This document shows, one piece after another, positions 14,277-18,700 of a stretch of 18,700 bases of DNA. The DNA is taken from contig CAJUFO010000084.1 in the NCBI GenBank assembly GCA_910585615.1, positions 1 to 18,700 on the forward strand, read 5' to 3'. A program made the position numbers and the translations under genes. A model generated the notes under the pieces. That model was not told the DNA's origin, did no database searches, and saw nothing but the letters and a program-made list of their open reading frames with translations. The stretch comes from an uncultured Acetatifactor sp. GTDB taxonomy: Bacteria; Bacillota; Clostridia; Lachnospirales; Lachnospiraceae. Position 1 is the first letter of the stretch. Each line of letters starts with the position of its first letter.

Positions 14277-14540
14277 ATGCAGCAGTTTGACGATGACGTA
14301 TTGGAGTGCTTTTTGGAAAACCAGCAACAACTGTTCCCTGAGAAGGTGGCGGAGACACTGGAGGAGGCTGAGGATTTTCTGGAAGACTGCATGGCTGTGG
14401 TGGTCGATTCCGTCGAAGAAGTAATCGAGTACTTCGAGGAGGAAGGCATTGATACGGAAGGCGTCATGGACGAAGAGATTCTGGACGCGGACGAAGTATT
14501 TGACATCGGCGATGGCAGATATCTGATAGTGGAAGGCTGA
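14277..14540 (+). CDS. Small, highly acidic uncharacterised protein (87 aa)
   Basis: Nearly every third residue is Asp or Glu (for example LEEAEDFLEDCM, DSVEEVIEYFEEEGID, MDEEILDADEVFDI), so the protein is strongly anionic. It is predicted helical, with a short C-terminal strand pair DGRYLIVEG, and has two cysteines and no membrane segment. I recognise the type as a small conserved protein of Lachnospiraceae that is sometimes loosely labelled glyoxalase; no glyoxalase metal ligands are visible and I do not support that name. It has an excellent ribosome binding site (GAGGAGGG, 8 nt from the ATG), a consensus promoter and a strong terminator, so it is an independent and probably well-expressed unit. 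Its function is unknown; a nucleic-acid mimic or a cation/protein-binding role are only guesses. Confidence 0.85.
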   Translation: MQQFDDDVLECFLENQQQLFPEKVAETLEEAEDFLEDCMAVVVDSVEEVIEYFEEEGIDTEGVMDEEILDADEVFDIGDGRYLIVEG

Positions 14541-14561
14541 GAAAAAGCGATTGGGGACAAG

Positions 14562-14593
14562 AAAGGGGCTGCCTTGGGAGGCAGTCCCTTTTT
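14562..14593 (+). terminator. Rho-independent terminator of the small acidic gene
   Basis: AAAGGGGCTGCC (14562-14573) pairs with GGCAGTCCCTTT (14580-14591) across a 6-nt loop, with one G-U pair, and runs into TTTTT (14589-14593). It begins 22 nt after the stop codon. The reverse strand also has an A-tract/U-tract layout, so it may stop transcripts of the convergent PHP gene as well. Confidence 0.9.
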
Positions 14594-14607
14594 CTGCCTT
14601 GGAGGAT

Positions 14608-15630
14608 CTACCTCTCAAAGCTGTGCTTCCGGCGCTTGATGTCGTCCAGGAGGGAAATGGGGACGAAGAGGCTTCCGTAGCCTGTGCCCAGGTCCAGCCC
14701 GGGCTTGTTGGCACCGTGGAAATCGCTGCCGCCGCTGATGAGCAGCCCGTACTTCTTCGCCAGCCTGCGCATCCTGCGTTCATCGGGAGGGCTGTAGGTG
14801 CTGTAGACGGCTTCCAGGCCGACCAGCCCTGCCTCTGTCAGCCGGGCGGTGAGAGTATCCAGAGTCTCATCGCTCATATGGTAAAGCACCGGATGGGCCA
14901 GGATGGGAATGCCGCCCACGGACAGGATCAGTTCCACCGCGTCCAGCGGCGTCACCTTTTCCCGGGGAATGTAGCAGGGGCAGTCGTCGCCTATATAGCG
15001 GTCGAAAGCCTCTGTCATGCTTTTCACATAGCCCTGCTCCAGCATGTACTTGGCGTAATGGGCTCTTGTGATGACAGCATCCGGAAATTTGGCCAGCAGG
15101 GCCTCGTAGGTCATGGGGACTCCGGCTTGGGTCAGGAGGAGGCACATCTTCCGGTTCCGGACGGTTCTGGAGTCCACGAAATCCTGTAGCTTTCCGCGGA
15201 AGGCAGAATCGTGGTAATTGATGTACAGTCCCAGCACATGCACGTCCTGCCCCTGATATTCCGTGGAGAACTCGATGCCGGGGATGACCTCAGGTACTGG
15301 ATTCTGGATGTTTTGCCTGTGGGCATAGTCCATGTCAGGGCATTGGGCGGGGCCTTCAGATGTAGCCGTGCCGCGGGCAGTCGTCCCGAAAGAAGCCTTC
15401 AGAGGCTTCGCCCCGTCAGCGGTACTGCTGCCCTCTGCCCCGGCATTACCTTCGCTTCCAGCCCGCAGGTTCTCCGCGTAGTTTTCGGCCTCTTCCAGCC
15501 CGTCTATGGTGTCATGATCCGTGAGTGCAAAGGCCGCAAGCCCTTTTTCCCGGGCGTAGTCCACCAGCTGGGCCGGTGTGAAGCTTCCGTCAGAGCGGTT
15601 AGAATGTACATGTAAGTCTACTGCCAGCAT
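14608..15630 (-). CDS. PHP-domain phosphoesterase (YciV/RNase AM / nucleoside bisphosphate phosphatase type)
   Basis: Members hydrolyse 3',5'-nucleoside bisphosphates (pAp) and trim RNA 5' ends with a metal cluster. The 340-aa protein keeps the metal ligands: DLHVHSNRSDGS (H7, H9, D14), LTDHDTIDG (D38, H39, D40), PGIEFSTE (E120), DVHVLGLYI (H131), RAHYAKYML, ILAHPVLYH, and GSDFHGANKPG near the end. It is about 50 residues longer than usual in the first third. Residues about 55-110 form a Gly/Ala/Ser/Thr-rich insert between the DHD motif and the PGIE motif that looks disordered. AGGAGG lies about 12 nt before the ATG. It follows the ABC-F gene by 80 nt on the same strand and may share its transcript. 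Confidence 0.9.
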   Translation of the reverse strand: MLAVDLHVHSNRSDGSFTPAQLVDYAREKGLAAFALTDHDTIDGLEEAENYAENLRAGSEGNAGAEGSSTADGAKPLKASFGTTARGTATSEGPAQCPDMDYAHRQNIQNPVPEVIPGIEFSTEYQGQDVHVLGLYINYHDSAFRGKLQDFVDSRTVRNRKMCLLLTQAGVPMTYEALLAKFPDAVITRAHYAKYMLEQGYVKSMTEAFDRYIGDDCPCYIPREKVTPLDAVELILSVGGIPILAHPVLYHMSDETLDTLTARLTEAGLVGLEAVYSTYSPPDERRMRRLAKKYGLLISGGSDFHGANKPGLDLGTGYGSLFVPISLLDDIKRRKHSFER

Positions 15631-15710
15631 ATGCTCTCTTGTCCTCCTATGTTATTTCTTGATGCGCTCTATCAGGTTTCTGATTTTTCGTAACAGTTCA
15701 TGCGAGGCAC

Positions 15711-17342
15711 TCAGTCCTCCTCCTTCTGGGCGGTGAAGATGGTGCGCTTCCTTGCCATCTCATCGTTCGCCAGATACTCGTCGTAGGTGGTGATCTTGTC
15801 GATCATATGCCCGTCCGGCAGCAGCTCTATGATGCGATTGGCCGTGGTCTGGACGAACTGATGGTCATGGCAGGAGAACAGGGCCACCCCGGGGAACTTG
15901 ATCAGGCCGTTGTTCAGGGAGGTGATGGACTCCATGTCCAGATGGTTGGTGGGCTCGTCCAGCACCAGGCAGTTGGCCCCGCTGATCATCATCTTGGACA
16001 GCAGGCAGCGCACCTTCTCGCCGCCGGAGAGCACCTTCACCTTTTTCACACCGTCCTCCCCCGCGAAGAGCATCCGGCCCAGGAAGCCCCGCACATAGGT
16101 CACATCCTTCACGGGGGAGTAGCCCGTGAGCCATTCCGCGATGGTCAGGTCGTTGTCGAATTCCGCGGTGCTGTCCTTGGGGAAATAGGCCTGGGAGGTG
16201 GTCACGCCCCATTTATAATGTCCCTCGTCCGGCTCCAGCTCGCCCATGAGGATCTGGAACAGGGTGGTCTTGGCCAGCTCCTGGCTGCCCACGAAGGCAA
16301 TCTTGTCGTCGTGCCCTGCCACGAAGGAGATGTCGTCCAGGACCTTTTCGCCGTTCACGGTCTTGGACAGATGCTCCACCGTAAGGACTTCGTTCCCGAT
16401 CTCCCGGTCGGGGCGGAAGTCGATATAGGGGTATTTGCGGCTGGAGGGCCTGATGTCGTCCAGCTCGATCTTCTCCAGGGCGCGCTTCCGGGAAGTGGCC
16501 TGCTTGGACTTGGAGGCGTTGGCGGAGAAGCGGGAGATGAATTCCTGCAGCTCCTTGATCTTCTCCTCCTTCTTCTTGTTGGCCTCCTTCATCTGGCGCA
16601 CCAGCAGCTGGCTGGACTCGTACCAGAAGTCGTAGTTGCCGGCGTAGAGCTGTATCTTGTTGTAGTCGATGTCTGCGGTGTGGGTGCACACCTTGTTCAG
16701 GAAATACCGGTCATGGGACACCACGATGACCGTATTCTCGAAGTCGATCAGGAAGTCCTCCAGCCAGGCGATGGCGTCCAGATCCAGGTGGTTGGTGGGC
16801 TCGTCCAGGAGCAGGATGTCCGGATTGCCGAACAGGGCCTTGGCCAGCAGCACCTTCACCTTCAGGCTGCCGTCCAGATCCTTCATGGTGGTGTAGTGGA
16901 AGTCTGTGTCTATCCCCAGGCCGTTGAGCAGCATGGCGGCATTGGACTCCGCCTCCCAGCCGTCCATCTCCGCGAACTCCGCCTCCAGGTCGCTGACCCG
17001 GATGCCGTCCTCATCGGAGAAATCCTCCTTGGCATAGATGGCATCCTTCTCCTTCATGATCTCATACAGGCGGGCGTTGCCCATGATGACCGTGTCCATG
17101 ACGGAATAATCGTCGTATTTGAAGTGGTCCTGCTCCAGCACGGAGAGGCGCTGCCCGGGGGTGATGACGATGGTTCCGCTGGTGGTCTCCAGGTCGCCGG
17201 AGAGAATCCGCAGGAAGGTGGATTTCCCTGCGCCGTTGGCGCCGATGACGCCGTAGCAGTTGCCCTCCGTAAATTTGATGTTCACATCCTCGAATAATGC
17301 TTTTTTGCCGATCCGCAAGGTTACATTGTTTACACTGATCAT
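15711..17342 (-). CDS. ABC-F family ATPase (YbiT/YkpA-like) with degenerate motifs
   Basis: A 543-aa soluble twin ABC ATPase of the translation-factor type. Domain 1: Walker A GANGAGKS (34-41), a non-standard signature LDGSL (156-160) where LSGGx is expected, and LLLDEPTNHLD (178-187). The linker contains FISRFSANASKSKQATSRKR (269-287), a hallmark of the YbiT subgroup. Domain 2: Walker A reads GSQELAKT (352-359), lacking the Gly before the catalytic Lys, while LSGGE (438-442) and LDEPTNHLD (461-469) are normal and the switch His sits in SCHDHQF. E. coli YbiT also has a divergent first signature, so that is a subgroup trait; the Ala-Lys Walker A is less usual. GAGGA lies 7 nt before the ATG. 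It is divergent from ppdK and precedes the PHP gene. Confidence 0.93.
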   Translation of the reverse strand: MISVNNVTLRIGKKALFEDVNIKFTEGNCYGVIGANGAGKSTFLRILSGDLETTSGTIVITPGQRLSVLEQDHFKYDDYSVMDTVIMGNARLYEIMKEKDAIYAKEDFSDEDGIRVSDLEAEFAEMDGWEAESNAAMLLNGLGIDTDFHYTTMKDLDGSLKVKVLLAKALFGNPDILLLDEPTNHLDLDAIAWLEDFLIDFENTVIVVSHDRYFLNKVCTHTADIDYNKIQLYAGNYDFWYESSQLLVRQMKEANKKKEEKIKELQEFISRFSANASKSKQATSRKRALEKIELDDIRPSSRKYPYIDFRPDREIGNEVLTVEHLSKTVNGEKVLDDISFVAGHDDKIAFVGSQELAKTTLFQILMGELEPDEGHYKWGVTTSQAYFPKDSTAEFDNDLTIAEWLTGYSPVKDVTYVRGFLGRMLFAGEDGVKKVKVLSGGEKVRCLLSKMMISGANCLVLDEPTNHLDMESITSLNNGLIKFPGVALFSCHDHQFVQTTANRIIELLPDGHMIDKITTYDEYLANDEMARKRTIFTAQKEED

Positions 17343-17409
17343 TTTAAATCCTCATTTCCTGAAATTAGCTTCTTATTTTAAAAGAACGCAGGTTTTTCTT
17401 ACCCTTATC

Positions 17410-17437
17410 ATTATACACAAAACGCCTGATTAATCAA
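17410..17437 (-). promoter_or_regulatory. Promoter of the YbiT-like ABC-F gene
   Basis: On the minus strand TTGATT (17437-17432) is followed after 16 bp by a perfect TATAAT (17415-17410). A start near 17403 gives a leader of about 60 nt. The perfect palindrome TGATTAATCA (17427-17436) overlaps the -35 and is a candidate operator. Confidence 0.65.
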
Positions 17438-17578
17438 GGGAAATCGACAGCACGGCAAGCTTGATATTCACTTGTACGTCAGAAGATGTCCGTTTGTGCA
17501 AGTTGCCGCAGGCGGAATAGGGCAGATGGACAGATTGCACGAAATTACCGGATATGTCCAAATTAGGCATATTTTGGC
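17438..17578. other. Upstream region of ppdK with repeated TGTCC/GGACA and GTGCAA/TTGCAC elements
   Basis: No gene is visible. TGTCC occurs at 17487-17491 and 17555-17559 and its complement GGACA at 17528-17532. GTGCAA (17496-17501) is matched by TTGCAC (17535-17540). The elements alternate in the order TGTCC, GTGCAA, GGACA, TTGCAC, TGTCC just upstream of the ppdK -35, which would suit regulator binding. Chance is not excluded at these lengths. Confidence 0.35.
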
Positions 17579-17607
17579 TTGCTATTCCATTGACGAATTG
17601 TTAAAAT
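17579..17607 (+). promoter_or_regulatory. Promoter of ppdK (extended -10)
   Basis: TTGCTA (17579-17584) is followed after 17 bp by TAAAAT (17602-17607), preceded by TGT (17599-17601), an extended -10 element. Transcription would start near 17614, giving a leader of about 86 nt. Confidence 0.65.
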
Positions 17608-17613
17608 AAGAAA

Positions 17614-17699
17614 AGACAGACTAGCTTTATGATTTTTTGTCAGGAGACAGCCAGATTTTTTTGACTGTCTAAAACCAATTAAGAAAGGGAGAGATTGCG
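17614..17699 (+). promoter_or_regulatory. ppdK leader with U-runs and an AGACAG/CTGTCT hairpin
   Basis: The predicted leader holds two T-runs and an inverted repeat AGACAG/CTGTCT spanning about 17645-17670, whose loop contains the second T-run. A smaller TGTC-AGGA-GACA stem overlaps its left arm, so the two pairings exclude each other. The ribosome binding site is AAAGGGAGAG, about 7 nt before the ATG. An attenuator or mRNA-stability element is conceivable but unproven. Confidence 0.3.
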
Positions 17700-18700
17700 A
17701 TGAGAAAATGGGTGTACTTGTTCACGGAAGGCAATGCCGACATGCGTGAGCTTCTGGGCGGCAAGGGCGCGAACCTGGCCGAGATGACAGGGCTGGGCCT
17801 TCCGGTGCCGCAGGGCTTTACGATTACCACGGAGGCCTGTACACAATATTACGAGGACGGAAGAGAAATCAACGATGAGATTCAGGGCCAGATCAATGAA
17901 TACATCGTCAAGATGGAGGAGATTACCGGCAAGAAGTTCGGCGACAAGGAGAATCCCCTGCTGGTGTCCGTCCGTTCCGGCGCAAGGGCTTCCATGCCCG
18001 GCATGATGGATACCATCCTGAACCTGGGCCTGAACGAGGACGTTGTGAACGTCATCGCCGAGAAATCCGGCAATCCCCGCTGGGCATGGGACTGCTACAG
18101 AAGGTTCATCCAGATGTACTCCGATGTGGTCATGGAGGTGGGCAAGAAGTACTTCGAGCAGCTCATCGACGCCATGAAGGAGAAGAAGGGCGTGAAGCAG
18201 GATGTAGAGCTCACCGCTGACGACCTGAAGGAGCTGGCGGGACAGTTCAAGGCCGAGTACAAGGGTAAAATCGGAAGCGCTTTCCCGGACGATCCTAAAG
18301 AGCAGCTCATGGGCGCTATTAAGGCCGTGTTCCGTTCCTGGGACAACCCCCGCGCCAATGTATACCGCCGCGACAACGACATCCCTTATTCCTGGGGCAC
18401 TGCCGTAAACGTGCAGTCCATGGCCTTCGGAAACATGGGCGATGACTGCGGCACCGGCGTTGCGTTCACCCGCGATCCGGCTACCGGCGAGAAGGGCCTG
18501 TTCGGCGAGTTCCTGACCAACGCACAAGGCGAGGACGTGGTGGCAGGCGTCCGCACCCCTATGAAGATTACCGAGATGGCGGACAAGTTCCCCGAAGCTT
18601 TTGAGCAGTTCAAGGATGTCTGCAAGACCCTGGAGAACCATTACAGGGATATGCAGGACATGGAGTTCACCGTGGAGCACGGCAAGCTGTACATGCTCCA
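17700..18700 (+). CDS. ppdK: Pyruvate, phosphate dikinase (N-terminal part, runs off the window)
   Basis: Interconverts pyruvate + ATP + Pi and phosphoenolpyruvate + AMP + PPi. In anaerobes it works in both glycolytic and gluconeogenic directions and is often very abundant. The 333 visible codons cover most of the N-terminal ATP-grasp nucleotide-binding domain of a protein usually about 870-880 aa long. Diagnostic segments are LLGGKGANLAEMTGLGLPVPQGFTI, VSVRSGARASMPGMMDTILN, WAWDCYRRFIQMYSDVVM, FRSWDNPRANVYRR and the glycine-rich GTAVNVQSMAFGNMGDDCGTGVAFTRDPATGEKG. The catalytic His domain and the PEP/pyruvate barrel lie beyond the edge. The start has AAAGGGAGAG upstream. It is divergent from the YbiT-like ABC-F gene, with its own promoter. 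Confidence 0.97.
   Translation, partial: MRKWVYLFTEGNADMRELLGGKGANLAEMTGLGLPVPQGFTITTEACTQYYEDGREINDEIQGQINEYIVKMEEITGKKFGDKENPLLVSVRSGARASMPGMMDTILNLGLNEDVVNVIAEKSGNPRWAWDCYRRFIQMYSDVVMEVGKKYFEQLIDAMKEKKGVKQDVELTADDLKELAGQFKAEYKGKIGSAFPDDPKEQLMGAIKAVFRSWDNPRANVYRRDNDIPYSWGTAVNVQSMAFGNMGDDCGTGVAFTRDPATGEKGLFGEFLTNAQGEDVVAGVRTPMKITEMADKFPEAFEQFKDVCKTLENHYRDMQDMEFTVEHGKLYML

Noticed and set aside
14122..14424. Possible 100-codon gene in the gap after the HAD phosphatase
   Set aside because: It overlaps the promoter and more than half of the well-supported acidic gene in another frame, and the peptide looks random.
14277..14540. Glyoxalase annotation for the small acidic protein
   Set aside because: It is only 87 aa and lacks any His/Glu metal-ligand pattern of the glyoxalase fold.
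15807..17297. A 496-codon open frame on the plus strand opposite the YbiT-like ABC-F gene
   Set aside because: It is antisense to a complete ABC-F protein, is Gly/Val/Leu/His-rich without motifs and has no ribosome binding site context.

Overview
The window looks like a chromosomal segment of a GC-rich member of the Lachnospiraceae or a related gut Clostridia lineage. This rests on strongly G/C-biased third codon positions, Firmicutes-style ribosome binding sites (GGAGG variants), a run of TTGnnn-16/17-TAnnAT promoters, a clostridial DUF5050 protein, a pyruvate,phosphate dikinase and two small proteins of a type I associate with Lachnospiraceae. Family level is an inference; no rRNA or other marker is present. 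I see no tRNA, CRISPR array, complete IS element, prophage or plasmid function.

Layout. (1) 1-2590, plus strand: the tail of an unrecognised frame beside a perfect 11-bp inverted repeat, a GntR/FCD regulator, a hairpin-rich gap, then a type II NADP-isocitrate dehydrogenase (icd) ending in a GC-rich hairpin. (2) 2592-4854, minus strand: an ABC-F ATPase followed by a small AT-richer orphan protein. (3) 5046-5390, plus: an ArsR/SmtB-type metalloregulator, divergent from the ABC-F gene, with two good back-to-back promoters between them. (4) 5412-6437, minus: a membrane-anchored DUF5050 beta-propeller-like protein. (5) 6579-14115, plus: a tight six-gene run, pheA - DUF815 AAA+ ATPase - ppx/gppA-like - ppk - maf - HAD phosphatase, with gaps of 21-24 nt and then overlaps of 11 and 4 nt. 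(6) 14277-14540, plus: a very acidic small protein with its own promoter and a strong terminator. (7) 14608-17342, minus: a YbiT-type ABC-F ATPase followed by a PHP-domain phosphoesterase. (8) 17343-18700: a 357-bp divergent regulatory gap and the first third of ppdK.

How the genes work together. The six-gene run ties phenylalanine synthesis to polyphosphate metabolism: PPK makes polyphosphate from ATP, the Ppx-like protein would degrade or sense it, Maf and the HAD protein act on nucleotide and phosphoester pools, and a DUF815 AAA+ ATPase of unknown role sits directly before the polyphosphate genes. PPDK, nearby but separately controlled, interconverts ATP/Pi and AMP/PPi. The point most worth following is that the Ppx-like protein seems to carry Gln at two positions that are active-site Glu in E. 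coli PPX, while PPK keeps both catalytic histidines at the canonical spacing. This would fit a polyphosphate system in which the 'exopolyphosphatase' is altered or a sensor, paired with an uncharacterised AAA+ ATPase.
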